Shown here: positions 46,137-58,080 of the stretch, piece after piece
Layout: each line of letters begins with the position of its first letter
Numbering within the stretch: the stretch's first letter is position 1
The notes under the pieces: generated by a model
Told to the model about the DNA's origin: nothing
The model's database searches: none
What the model saw: only the letters and a program-made list of their open reading frames with translations
Assembly: GCA_029298735.1 (NCBI GenBank)
Contig: JANSLP010000064.1
Location: 1 to 64,000 of the forward strand
Reading direction: 5' to 3'
Source of the DNA: Ophiostoma sp. CBS 140.51
Taxonomy: Eukaryota; Ascomycota; Sordariomycetes; Ophiostomatales; Ophiostomataceae
DNA: 64,000 nucleotides
Program-made: the position numbers and the translations under genes

Positions 46137-49100
46137 ATTGAGAGAAAGAAGCAAATATGAGAGATGGTGGTGTAAAAATGAGGTCGAATCGCGTGTTTTT
46201 GAGGCTGGCGTCAGATTCGTGTTGAGATTGGGTTTGTTGAGATTGTTGGAAGTGCTGAAGTAGCTTGTGGTCTCGCGATCATCAAGATCGTCGTAGAATG
46301 TCGGATATCGCAAAGAAAGAGTCTGCTGTAGTGGTGATGTCGGGGCAAATGGGGAAAGAAAAAAAAAGAAGAAAAAAAGGAGAGAAAGTCAAGAAAACGA
46401 GCAGCAAGGGACTTGGCCTTGGCAGCTGCGGTGACCTGACGGTCTTATAGGAAAAGTAAAAGGCGAAAAAGGAGGGTAAAGGGTAAAGGAGTGTGTGTGA
46501 ACAAGAGGTGAACGACCGGCGTTGAGTGTGTGTTGTGACAAGAGAGACCTTCGAAAAGGGAAGAAAGAAAGGTGAGAGAAGGACGGTAAACAATCGATTA
46601 TTTGTTCATGTCCTTTGGGGGCAGTTCCTGCCTTTTCCCCCTCTCTTTGTATTTTTGCACCCCCCACTTTCTTCGTCCCTTCTGTATTTTTTCTCTGTCC
46701 TCCTCTGTTTGTGCGAATTTGTGTGCTTGTTCACGTGCTGTTTGCTTGTTCAGGGCAGAAAAGGCATTGTTTGTGGTGAACAATGAGGAAGTTGCCAAAA
46801 AGGGAAGGAACGATGGACAGAGATCGTTGTTCAGGGAAGGTGGGGTGTTGGCCGCCACGAGGAAGGCGGGCAGGCACAAATGGCAAACCAGACACAAAGA
46901 AGGAAAGAACAAGGGAAGAAAGAATAAAAGAATAGAAAGAAAGAGATCCGAAATGAACAAGAGGCGGGTAAAACAGACTGTTCACAAGGCTGTGACCCTT
47001 CGTGACTCGTCGTAATGCAGCGGGTCGATTTGTGACAGCCGTAGATGTGAGGTTCGATGCGTGGGGGAAAGGATGCGGCGATAGACGAACCGGTCGTGAT
47101 GTCACTGTGAGAGAAAGGATGAGAGGCAAGAGAGAAGGTGCGAACATAAAATGGGAAAGAGTCGAAATATATGGCAGTATCCGAGAATAGCGCAGCGTAG
47201 AAAGGGAAGTCGTAAAGAAGAAGCCGTAAAGGGAAAGAACTAAAATAGACAGACTGGAGATGAGAAGACGACAAAAGAGGAAAGAGGAAAGAGGGAGGAA
47301 GGACAAGGCGAGATTAAGGAAAGAACAACAGGCGCGTCGATCCTGTTATAATCTCTCTCTGTCTTTCTTTGGGAATCTTTGGGGAAGGGGACGTCGTTTC
47401 TCTCTCTCTCTCTCCCAGGGCCGCGTTTGTCCTTGGCCATTGTTTGATGCGTGGGCGTACCAAACGGGCCAAATGACGACCTGTTTGGCGGCCAGCCATC
47501 GACTCAGAGTCGTCTTTCGCCCCCATATACGCTCGCGCCGCCATGCAGGCCCTCGCTTTTGGAACCCGCAGACGGGAGCCGGCAGCCAAAGCTTGGCGCT
47601 GCACGCCCATGTCCGATGTCTTTTGAGCCTGGACTTTGGCTTCTTGACTCCTTCCTAGACTTCTAGGGGCAGGGCAGACGTCGGAGGGGGGTGGTGCACA
47701 CCTCCGTGTCGATGGTCGCGTGTCAGGGATCGACGGGCCACATCTAGCCTGGAAGAAACGAGCAACGGATGGGAAGGAATGGCAGAGGAATGGGAGAGGA
47801 CAAGAGGCAACAAGAGGCAAGAAAAGACTATGAAGGAGACAAGAGAACAGACCTTAGGAGACAGGGGCAACGGCAGGACGGCAAAAGAAGATCGGAGACG
47901 AGGCCAGAGGACAAAGAGATAGTGTGTGCAAGGAAATGATGAGAAAAGGGCAAGAAAGTCAAGAAGGAAAACAGATTAAGTCACAGCACAGACAGCTGAC
48001 AGCCAGTGGTTAGCGGATGACAAGGACGGAGAGTACAAGGCACAGGCGTGACAAGGCAGTGGACGCCGAGATCTGAATAGGCGCGGAGTTTTGTGAGTTG
48101 TGTTGGACAAGGACGAGGAAGTCAGTCGATGGGCAAGAAGAGACGAGAGAGACTACACGGCTCTGGTAGTCCTGTCACTGACACGCCGTCACGCAAAGCA
48201 CGCACACGCCCTTGCAGCCGGGGTTGTGCGCAGACCCTCTCCATCGGGTCGACGTTTCAGATCTCCGGCAGGGAGGCAGACGAAGTAATGGAGAGGAAAA
48301 GGAGAGCAAAAAGATGGAGAGGACGTAAAAAGATAGCGGAAAAGAAAAAGAAGAGAAAAAAGAAAGAAAGGCTTCGTTCGAAGAGGACGATTGGCGGCTA
48401 ACGCCACAATTCGTATGGCGAACAGGGGTTGTTGTTTGGGGTATCGCAATTGTCGACTCCGCCCAGATTGATTGGATGAAAGCGACAGATTTGAGTGTTT
48501 GTGGAGATGCCCAGTCGACTTACACGGGCAAATGCTGCCCTATGTGTGGCCTCGCGACAAGGGCCAAATTGGACTTTGAGCGCAAACTGCAGTCAAAGAT
48601 ACTAATTCGGGCAGTTTTTTGTTTGTGTGTGGGACAATGACAATGGCCGAGACGACGGGCGAAATGAGAGACGAAATTGTAGGAAAGTACAGAAAAAGAA
48701 GCAACTGAATGGAGGGCAGCGAAATGAGAGGATACAAGCCGACGAGGACAGTTGCAGAAGTTGAACACAGCAGAGGACAAGACGGGCGTCCATAATTGGA
48801 GATTGAATTGTGCTGGGCGGGTTTGATGCTCAACGGATCTACTCCCTTTCATTTTGCGGATCTGTTCTTTCTTTTTTTTCCAGGTCTCCTCTTTTTTGTT
48901 CTCTTCAAGTCTCTCTCTTCTCGTCCTCCGCCGTGAAGGAGTCTGTGCGTACTGTCAAAGTTGTCCAGTTTGATCGCCATGCAGGAGGAGGCCATGCTCA
49001 ATGCCAAGCCAAGCATTTTGGAAGACACCAGAGACGAGTGGCGGGCGCAACACGAAACGAAAAAGAGAATAAAGATGAAAAAATAGGCTTTTAGCCATCA

Positions 49101-50240
49101 TAAAGACAGGCGATCCGCATAGACTCTCTTTGTTGATATGATTTTCCGTATCGTTGATGATGGACATCTGCGCCTCGTTCCTGGATTAGAGAAAGTCAAA
49201 GAGAAATATTGGCAAAAACGATGAGGAACAGGCAAAAGAGAGATCGTCTCACATCGTCCTCACATCTGGTCGCCTCCTGCCGCGTCAGAGAGGACACTAT
49301 CGGAGAGAAAAGGCCCCAAAACAGTGGCCGTCTTTCTTCCGGCCGGGTAATTTTGCTGGTGCGACGAAGCAGGGCAGGACAAGGGAAGAAAAGGTAAGAA
49401 AGCCTGCTACAATGAGGACAGGACGACGTTTCTCCAGGCCATCGGCCAGTTCCTTGGCTTGTTTCTTTGCTGCCAGAATTGTTTCACCATGTGGGCTCGT
49501 TTGTTGCAAAAACGAAAGCAGCGACGAGTTCATCCTGGTGTAGTTGTTCCGGATAGACGCGTACATCGTAGCTCAGTCTCAACTAACGATGAAGACGGCA
49601 AAAGTGGGAGATCGACCAAGGGAAAGAAACATAAACCTTGTTTTCGGTGGAGAAGGACAAATGCAGCGAACAAAAGAACGTGCCGTTCGAGAGGTGTTGA
49701 GATGTTCGTTCGATTATGTTCTGTAGTGGTGGATCCCAGCTCTGGTCTGCAGAAGAGATAGCCCTGCTTGGCTCGTCGTCGACTTTGTTTCATGTTTCGT
49801 CACCACATTCCCATCCCACAATGTGGGACTCACCAGGCGCTGTGACGCGATTGATAGGATAAGGTGGCATGGAAAGAAATAAGAACAAAAGAAAAGTGGA
49901 CATCTAAAGATAAAAGATCAAGAAAGTTGTAAACGAATGAGTATTTGAAAATTTGTTATTGAAAATGATTAAAATGAAAGTGAAGCTTGCTGCATCGTAA
50001 CAGAGAGAGTATCAAAGAAAAGCACAAAAAGGTGTAAGAGTAGAAGAGAAGAAGAAGGAAAATAAAAAAGCATAAGACCAAAGACCAAAAGACCAAAATG
50101 TAAACAAGCAACTCCTGACCAAAAAAAGCAAACCGCGGACCTGAAAAAGAAATCCCAAAAGAATGAAAAGCACAAGCACATGAGTTCATATTAGTTGTAT
50201 CCCACCAAAAACACCTCCCGACACCATTTTTTATCTGTCA
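46137..50240. other. Gene-poor 4.1 kb intergenic region
   Basis: Upstream of the secreted-protein gene and downstream of abaA. Strong plus-strand purine bias between 46.3 and 48.4 kb, broken by pyrimidine runs at 46.6-46.75 and 47.35-47.42 kb. No coding frame with conserved character. Confidence 0.5.
46443..46450 (-). promoter_or_regulatory. Candidate TATA element of the secreted-protein gene
   Basis: Minus-strand CTATAAGA about 310 bp upstream of the ATG, followed by a CT-rich leader on the minus strand. No other evidence. Confidence 0.3.
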
Positions 50241-53200
50241 TTACCGCCAGTTGTTGAAGCCGTTGTGGTTGAGCTTCGGCATCGACGTCACAGGGAAGCC
50301 GCCGTTGCTGCCATCCAAGCTGTCGGACCGGCCACGCTTCTGGCCACGGCTCTGTGGTGCTGTGGACGTTGTTGTCGAGGCCGAAGCACCCGTCACTGCC
50401 GGCCATCCCTCGAGAGCCGAGGTCATGTCGCTAGCATCCCAGTCCGGAAGCCCGCTGGCACCGCCCGTGGTCTGGTGGTGCTGGTGGCTGCCATCGCTGC
50501 CAGCTAGGAAGGGGTCGATGACCGACTGCTGGTGGTGCTGGCGGTGGTTGTTGTGGTGGCCATGGTGGTGGTTCTCGGCATCTGACGAGCCGGCCGAGCC
50601 AGTCGAGGTCGTGGACATGAAGCTAAGCTGGCTCTGGAAGCCCTGGGGGTGGTGAGTGTAGGGGTTGTTGTTGCCACCGTTGTTGCCGTTGGCTGCCGAA
50701 GACTGCTGGTGGTGGTCGTAGGGCGAAGGGAGTGAGGCAGTGGGAGGCGGTGTGGTCAGGCCAGCACCGTAGGCCGAGGCCGTGGTGTCAAGCAGGTTGA
50801 TGGGCGAAGGCACACCGTAGGGCTGCGGGGCCTGCGGCGACAGGGAGTGGTGCTGGCGGTAGACCGAGGCAGCAGCGGCTGCAGGGTTGTAGCCAGTGGC
50901 AGTCGCGGTCGACATGTTGCTGTAGCCAGAAGCAGCGGCCACGGCAGCAGCCATGGTCGGGTCCCAGGCGGCGCCGCTGAGGTGCTCGCTCATAGCGGCG
51001 TTGAGATGCTGCTGGTAGCCCGGGTGAGGCGACATGATGTTGTCACGGCTCGTGGGGTAGCCCATCTGCTGGTGATGAGCAGGAGTGTGCATCTGCGGCT
51101 GGTACTGCTGGGCCTGAGCCTGCTGGTGCTGAGCGGCGGCCTGCTGCTGGGCCTTGATGGCCGGGGTAACCAGTGCCTGCTGCTGGTGGAACTGCGAGGT
51201 GGGGTCAATGGTCGTCAGGAAGCGCCAGCCAGTGCCAGCGGGGGTCTTGACCACCTCCATCTTCTTCTCGTTGACGCTGTAGACGGTCTCGAAAGTCCAC
51301 AGGATGACAGCGCGCCGGATCCAGGTCTGGCCGTCAGCGGAGCCATCGCCGGGAGGCGAAGAGGCGCTGGTGGGCGACGAGGGGCCACACGACCACAGCT
51401 CCTGGAGCATGGCAATGTTGCGGACAAGGTCCATCTGGGTGGGAGGAGCACCGTTGCTGCTGTTGCTGCCAGTCGAAGAGGTCGACACGAAGCTGTCGTC
51501 ACCAGTCTCGTCACCAGCATCGTTGCTGTGGCGGCGCGAAGTGGCAGTGGTAGTGGTAGTGGTCGTGGTGGTCGAGCCATACGACGACCGCTTGCTGCTG
51601 CTGCTCTTCTTGACCGAGCCGGCACGCTGGGTGGTGGTGTACATCTCCGAGCCGTCGCTGCCGTTCTCAGGCTCCAGAGGGTGCTTGCGGTAGCCAGTGA
51701 GCATGCTCAGCATGGTGGCCCACTCGGGAGCAGGGAAGGGAACAGCGAGCTGCTGGCGGCGGAGGCGCGAGTTGTGGAAACAGTCGCAGTGGCCACCGTT
51801 GCCAACACCGTGGCAGCCAGGGCGGTGCATGTACTGGTTGCCAATCTCGCGGGTGATGACGGAGACAGGGACCTGGTCAGCATCGTTGGTGCCCTCATCG
51901 GCAGTGGTGCCGCTCGGCATCAGCTCCCAAGGGCGAGCCAGGCGAGTTACCGACTTCCAGCGGTGGTTCTGCAGGTTGGGCTGCTCAATGGTGACCTCAA
52001 CGAGAGAGTTGAGCTCAGAGCCCTCGGGGAACCGGTCAGGCTCCTGGACGTCAAGGGTGACGTGGAAGTGCAGGATGTCGCGCAGGTCATCGCGGACAAT
52101 GCCGTCCAGAGCATCCATCATTGGACCAGGGAATCGGTCCTCCCAGTCCTGAGAGACCTCGCGGACAGAGCTGGCCTCCTTCTGGCTCAGAGCACGAGTG
52201 TACTCCTGCAGCAGGGTGCCGCGGATGATCTTGCCACGCTCGGGCCACTCCTCACGCTTGAGGTTCAGGCCGAGGTGCGGGTACATGCGACCGTTGAGGG
52301 GAAGGCCATCGCTCTTGAAGGCCTCGCCGCGACGGTGGCCCTCGCTCTCAAAGCGGACAGCAGCCGAAGACACGAGGATCCAGCAGAGGCTGGGGCGGAC
52401 AGCGACGAGGGCGTCAGACGCTAGCAGCCGGCCAAAGTACTCATAATTGGGGCGCTCGTCAGGCAGGCGGCCCTCGAAGAGAGCGCGCAGGACCGGGTTG
52501 TCCTTGAAAGACTCCTTCTCGACAACATCCTTGCGGATGTCCTCCTTCTTCTCCTTGCTGGGGAAGAAAAAGTGGTCTAGACATATTGTTAGTGGGCGTG
52601 GTGAGTACAGTTGGGTGATTGAAGGGGGTGGTCACTTACAGCACCGATGGTGGATGAAAAAGTTCTTGAGGACCTGGATGTGGCTGGAGACCTGCTTGCG
52701 GCCACGGGCCATCTTGCGGTCGGGCTTCGCACCAGGCGGCAGCGACAGGCAGTAGGCGACCCACAGGTACTCGCTGATGAGCATGTTGCGGCCGTGGAGT
52801 TGGCCACGCATGGCGTACTTCTTGCGGCCCATCTGAGGAATGAGCAGAAGAGCATCGAGGAAGGCATCCTCGAGGACATCGGGCCAGATCTGCTCGGTCT
52901 TGTCGTCCTTCTCACCCTGCTTCTTGCGGTAAGCCTGGAACTGCGGCGACAGGTAGATGGGGTTGACATCGGCGTTGTTCTGAGCAGCGGCAGCCACCTG
53001 AAGAGCGAGCACGGCGTTGCTGGGGGTACCGCCCATGGCCGAGTGCAGGCCAAAGTTGTTGCTCATGAGGCTGTTGCCCGCCAGCGGGCCGGTAAGGCCA
53101 GCGAGGTTGCTGGCATTGTGATGACGAACAGCCGATTGGTGTCTTGCGATGAGCTGCTGCTGGTTCTGGTGATGCTGTTGCTGCTGGTGATGCTGGTGAT

Positions 53201-53624
53201 GCTGTGATTGCTGCTGGTAGAGAGGCTTGGCCAGCGGACCTGCGGAGTAGAGGCTCTGCTGCCGCTGCTGCTGGCTGTGGTGGTAGGCATGCTGCTGCTG
53301 GCGGTCAAGCGACTGAGTAGGCACAATGGGCGGCGTGGGAATGGAAGGAGTCGGTGTGGCGGAGACTGGCGTGCACGAAACAAGCGGCAGAGATGTGGAC
53401 GAAGCCGTAGAAGAGACGGCTGGCATGCCGGTGACTGGGGAGCAGTAGCCCGAGGCCGGGTTGCTGCTGTTGGCGCTGTTGGGACCAGGCTGGACGTTGA
53501 CGTTGCCGGTGGACTCCTGAAGGGGAAGACGATGGTGGCGAACGGCGGAGACGGCCGAGGCATCGGAGTAGTCTGTATGCTGCGAAGGCAGCACGGGCAT
53601 AGAGACCTCCATGGCTCTGAGCAT
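50241..53624 (-). CDS. abaA: TEA/ATTS-domain transcription factor AbaA (conidiation regulator)
   Basis: Two exons, 53624-52640 and 52576-50241, give 1106 residues, longer than the roughly 800 known for Aspergillus AbaA. AbaA acts in the BrlA-AbaA-WetA cascade, controlling phialide and conidium development; it binds CATTCY. The TEA/ATTS domain lies at about 238-328: IWPDVLEDAFLDALLLIP, GRKKYAMRGQLHGRNMLISE, then KMARGRKQVSSHIQVLKNFF at its third helix. The 63-nt intron falls just after the domain (HHR-C|YHFFFPSKEK). Following it is the conserved NYEYFGRLLASDALVAVRPS region. The N-terminal 230 residues are Gln/His/Ser-rich, and the last 450 are Gln/His/Asn-rich, like activation regions. The ATG at 53624 is directly preceded by an in-frame stop. 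Tec1-type regulators share the domain, but the flanking regions fit AbaA. Confidence 0.95.
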
Positions 53625-53695
53625 TTACACTGATGGTTCAGACAAAGCAGGAGAAGGCCGAAGACTGAAAGACTCTTGAAAGAGAGTCTTTTTTT

Positions 53696-54189
53696 GGAAT
53701 GCCGGATGAAGAACGTAAGATACTCAGGCTCTTGTTGACATGCTAGACAAGATGCCTGTTGAAAAAGAGCAGTGGCACTGAGGTACTGTGGGGCTTTGCT
53801 GAAGAATAGACAAAAGAGCAGAGAAAGTCTTTCCTGAGAGAATGAAGGACAAGACTAGCGAGAGGATGAAAAATGTAAAGACAAAGTGTAGGCGAAAATA
53901 TGGTAAAGACAGTGTCAAAGAGAGTGATGCCGTAAACGACAAGCAAAAAAAAGGACGCTGAGAATGAATGTGAATGGCCTCTGTTGTTTGAAAAGAATGA
54001 CTGAAAGGGAGTTCCTTTGCAAAAGAATGGACGAGGGATGGATGAGTAGAAAGAAAAGAGAGAGAAGCTTGGATTGTTCGGACATGCCAACAACGAAGAA
54101 CGGGCGGACTTCGTCATGCCTTATAAGAGACCAGAACGGGGCACTTGGAGATGCCAACGCGTAGAGACGGTCTCGCGATTTGAAGAATG
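53696..54189 (-). promoter_or_regulatory. Cluster of six CATTCY (AbaA-type) sites upstream of abaA
   Basis: Minus-strand CATTCY occurs at 53701-53696, 53844-53839, 53966-53961, 53999-53994, 54029-54024 and 54189-54184, all in one orientation toward the gene. CATTCY is the binding sequence established for Aspergillus AbaA. BrlA-like sites fitting (C/A)(G/A)AGGG(G/A) occur on plus at 54004-54010 and 54032-54038. The TATA-like TTATAAG at 54121-54127 lies among them. The purine-rich plus strand raises the chance rate, so function is a proposal. Confidence 0.45.
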
Positions 54190-54331
54190 TAGCCCTCCAT
54201 TCCTCGCGCCTGCGTTCCAGTCCAGGAGATTTGATGCGTGTTCGTAGGGAGGAGGGGAGGGTGAGAGGGGTGTGTGGTAGTTTGTGTGTGTGTATGAGAG
54301 GCACCTGTGAACGAGGCTCTCGAAAAGCAGA

Positions 54332-54355
54332 GACCAAGACCAAGACCAAGACCAA
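54332..54355. repeat. (GACCAA)4 tandem repeat
   Basis: Four perfect copies of a six-base unit in non-coding sequence upstream of abaA. Confidence 0.85.
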
Positions 54356-56365
54356 GGCCACACGGGAGCATCGAGCCAATGGAGACGGCGTGCAGAAAAG
54401 AGGTTCAGGAAGGGAGGCAACGCCGGGCCTTGCCCAAAAAAAGGACCGTGGTCAAGGGGCCGGCCTCCTTGCAAGTGGATGCCGGTGGTCTTTCGTCCGG
54501 GTGGGTTCAAGACTGTAGACTGGGCTGCAGACTGGACGGTAGACGGTAGACTGTGAACTGTGGACTAGAGTAGTCAAGACACAGACAGACTACAGCAGCC
54601 TTGAGGGAGAGAACCGCCTGGCTTCAGGGCTTCTTCATCAAACGATCCCACTCTTCACGACCTCCTTGGCGAGGGGGGGACGGGGGCAGGGCGAGCGAGA
54701 CCAGTGGTCCGGTGAGGGGAGACTGCTGTGGAGGCCATAAAGCTCAGTGGAGGAAGAGGACGAGAGGTCGAGCCCATAGCTAGAGTAGGCGTCGAGCAGA
54801 ATCGAGACAACGTCAAGTGGGTTCTCCAGTCTCCTTTGGTTGCTTCTTTTGTCTCGTCCCATCCACTGGGGAAGCGCCTGGAGAGACAAGAGAGCCAAAA
54901 GAGACATTGGCCAGGCTGTCTGAGGTACTGAAGGGAGTGGAATGCAAGTGGGCGAGAAGGCATTCGAGTGGCGTAGTGCATGTGTAGTGTGTAGTTTGTG
55001 TAGTTGTGCAGAGTGGAGGAGAGAGAAGAGAGAGAAGAGAGAGAAGAGAGGACAAAAGGGCGACAAAAAGGGCGGAAGCATTAATTGCACAAAGGGAGGG
55101 TTGGACACAAGGGCAGGAAAGAGGTACCAGAGGGCAGGAGCTTGTTTCTTCAAGGGCAGGAAGACTCGATGGGGCTCCTTCTGCCCTTGGAGGGGCTCCA
55201 ACTACTTAGATTGGGCCAGGGAGAGCTTCAACGGGCGCGTTTTTGAGAGGTGGACGACGTAGCTGAGAGCTTTCTCGTGTAAAGAGGTCTGTTTGTTGCG
55301 CGATTCCGAGCTTTCTGGAAACCCGTTGACGGTGCGTCCGGCATCGGAGAATATCTGATGCACGGCCATTGCGGGAGAAGTTGCTTCTTTCGAGAAGCTG
55401 TAAGGCTTTGACGTTGATATCACGACATACCGCTGACACAGTTCTTTGTGCAAGAACTGCGTCTCTCTCACCCGATAAGATGTGCTTTGGTTATGCCTCC
55501 CCGTCTCGTCGCCTTCATCACGATCTCTTGCCATGGCTGGAATACGGATCGTCAATGAGACACGGCCATTCTTCAAGACGAAGCTTGGAGCTCCAGACTT
55601 TTGAAGGAGACTCTCCAGAGAGCGTGAAAAGCATCTTGGGCGACAACACGAGCAGAAAAAACCGACTGGCATGCAAGGAGATTGGGGATGGTTCTTGAGG
55701 AGGAGGGGTGTGAACAAAGCGGACAAGTAGAGTTGATTGTGTTCCTGAATATCAGGCATCGGGGCGTGATCCGATCGAGGGACAGCGAGGAAGGAGCGGA
55801 AGAGACGCGGAGGCGACTCGTAGACGCGCAACAATAGAAAGAACAAGAAGAAGAGGAAAGAGTGAAGAAACTGGGAAAGAGCAAAGAGTCGCTTGTGGGG
55901 AAGGGAGGGCTGGCCTTGCTGGCCGGCTCTCCCTTCCGTCGCCCCTTTCTACAAACGGAGCAGGTGCGAGCCACAGTCGGCGCTCCACAACGCGCCAAAA
56001 GCACCAAAAGACGGGCAAGAGCAACTGTGAGAGCGCATCCTCGTGCAGTTCTCCCGCTTTTCGTCATCGTCAAAAAAAGGTTCTTTGGCGACGCTTCAAG
56101 GATGCGCAGATGCGCTCGCCTGATTGATTTTCGGATTTGCAGCTTGTTTGTGGCAAACCGGGCTTAATTGAGCTGTTGCTATTTATTGACTTTGCCCATC
56201 GTCAACCGCGTCGGAATGCATAATTCGAGAGATGGACAAGTCAATAAACAAAGATGAATTCCAGTTATCTTCTATCAATATCAATATCAATATGAACACC
56301 AATACTTAAATTTCATTTGGACGACTCGTCGACAAGCTAACGCGTTGATGACAGAGCGCAGTGCA

Positions 56366-56396
56366 TATATAAAACACGCCCACCATCCTGACGTCG
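56366..56396. promoter_or_regulatory. TATA-like element next to a CRE-like site
   Basis: TATATAAAA (56366-56374) and TGACGTCG (56389-56396) lie 15 bp apart, about 2.7 kb upstream of abaA. Read on minus, the CRE-like site precedes a TTTTATATA box, as in a distal abaA promoter. Read on plus, it could drive a transcript starting near 56400. No expression evidence. Confidence 0.3.
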
Positions 56397-58080
56397 CTGA
56401 CCGCGTCTATGCAAGGACCACACAAAAGGCACAAAAAGCCCATGATGAAGGGATGGCGTAGATTAGATGTGGGGTTTGGCCATTTCGACCTGGATTTTCT
56501 TTTTCCTGCCTCTCACGTTACCTGTCTTGCCTGCTGTGTCTCGTCCGTTGTGATTTGTGCAGCTTTTCCAGCATCTTTGCAGGCTGGGGATGTCGTGAAG
56601 AAAGGGAGGATGTGGAGAGGAAAGAGTGAGAAAGACGCGCCTGGGTCACGTAACACCCGTGCAGCAGTGCGGGCGTACCTTTTACTGGCTCGGGCGCTAA
56701 AGGTAAGCCCGAGTCCACTAAAGAACCCCTCGAACCACGAAAACCAGTTAAACACAAGCAAAACCACAAAAACCACTTTAAGATTTATGCAGGCACTTCC
56801 GCACCGGCCACTCCATTCCCTTGTTTGTGCCCTTCTGGTACCTGGGCTTTCGTTTTTCTTTATCGATTATCTTGGATCTTTATAGTATTTTCTTCTCTCC
56901 CAAGAAGAGCTAGATCGCGCCGTTAGAAATGGCGTAAGAAAAGCACTTTATCGTCCACATCGTCAAGAGAGGCTTGCAGTCGACGCAAGGGCGACGATAC
57001 GAGAAGGAAAGACCAGTGTACTTGGCCGAGGCTTCTCATCCTCACCATAGTACAGACTCTTGCTGGATCTTCTTCACTCAACATGGATGCCTGCCGCGCT
57101 GAAGATGTCTGTATCTGCATGTGGCGAGACTCTTCGTCAACACCGTCTCGAACACCAGCTCTTCATCCAGACCACAGGTACTCGCTTGGCTATCCCTCGC
57201 CTCGCCAGCTTTTCTCTCTCCTCTCTTACCCTATCCCACTTCTTCATCGTGCCTTGCATCTACAAAGAGACTCTCTTTCTCACTATTACGTCTGCACAGA
57301 AAACAAAAATCCACCCCCGTGCTTCTCGTTTTCTTCATCGCCTATGCCGTACATCTCGCTTTCTGCCCCGCCTCTACCCAGGAAAGAAACACTAAAGAAC
57401 CCCTCGTGCGACTCCCATCTCCCAGACCTTGCATGAACGCTTCTTTTCTTCTTTGTCCCTCTCCGTCATATTAAAATAGTGATGCGTCGCCAGGAGTCTG
57501 GGTAGCGCCTGCCTTGCCTGGCCGAACTCTCTAGTTGAGCCCTGGCTTCCTGTCTTGGCCGTTCCTGCCCTTTGGTCGGAAGGGATCCACTTTTCAGGTC
57601 CAAGGGACGGAGATCGTCAGGGCACCAGGGCAGAGGCCAGCAAGGAATAGAAAGGAAGGCACAAATAGAGTGAGTATATCGCGTGTGCGGTTCGCTCTTT
57701 CCACGGAGAGCAAGCAGAATCGACTACATCATCGTGATCTTGCCCAATCTGGTCGACACCTCTTTTTTCCCCTCCTATATTATAGTCAGGTACGCCCACG
57801 CGATCGCAGTCAAGGGAACATATATGTGTGTGTATGTATGTGTAGGGACAATCGGCCCTAGGGGTATTGTTGTATTCAACAAGATGGAAAACAGAAAAGA
57901 AAGCTATGAATAAAGAAAAAGACAAACGCCTGCATGATGCTATATCCCTTTTTGGGTTCTTTATATGACCGGAAAGCAAGAACCTCATAAAACTCCATTC
58001 CTGACGAACCCCAGTTCCCAGACCCAGTTGTGGTAATAATTTTGCTAAGAGAGCGAACCTACCCGCTTTTCTCTACCCTC

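Larger units (their letters stand above)
53625..58080. other. 4.5 kb upstream region of abaA
   Basis: Lies between the abaA start and the MRD1 stop. The plus strand is purine-rich up to about 55.9 kb, giving a CT-rich leader on the abaA strand. It holds a cluster of AbaA-type sites (53696-54189), a TTATAAG element (54121), a second TATA-like element with a CRE-like site (56366-56396) and small tandem repeats: four GACCAA units at 54332-54355 and a GAGAGAA run at 55019-55048. No convincing gene; the 56409-56885 plus frame is doubtful. Confidence 0.5.

Noticed and set aside
50847..52424. 525-codon plus-strand open frame
   Set aside because: Lies antisense to the second abaA exon and arises from its codon composition; the sense strand carries the conserved AbaA sequence.
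56409..56885. 158-codon plus-strand frame just downstream of a TATA-like box
   Set aside because: No recognisable domain or coding bias; the promoter-like context alone is not enough to call a gene.
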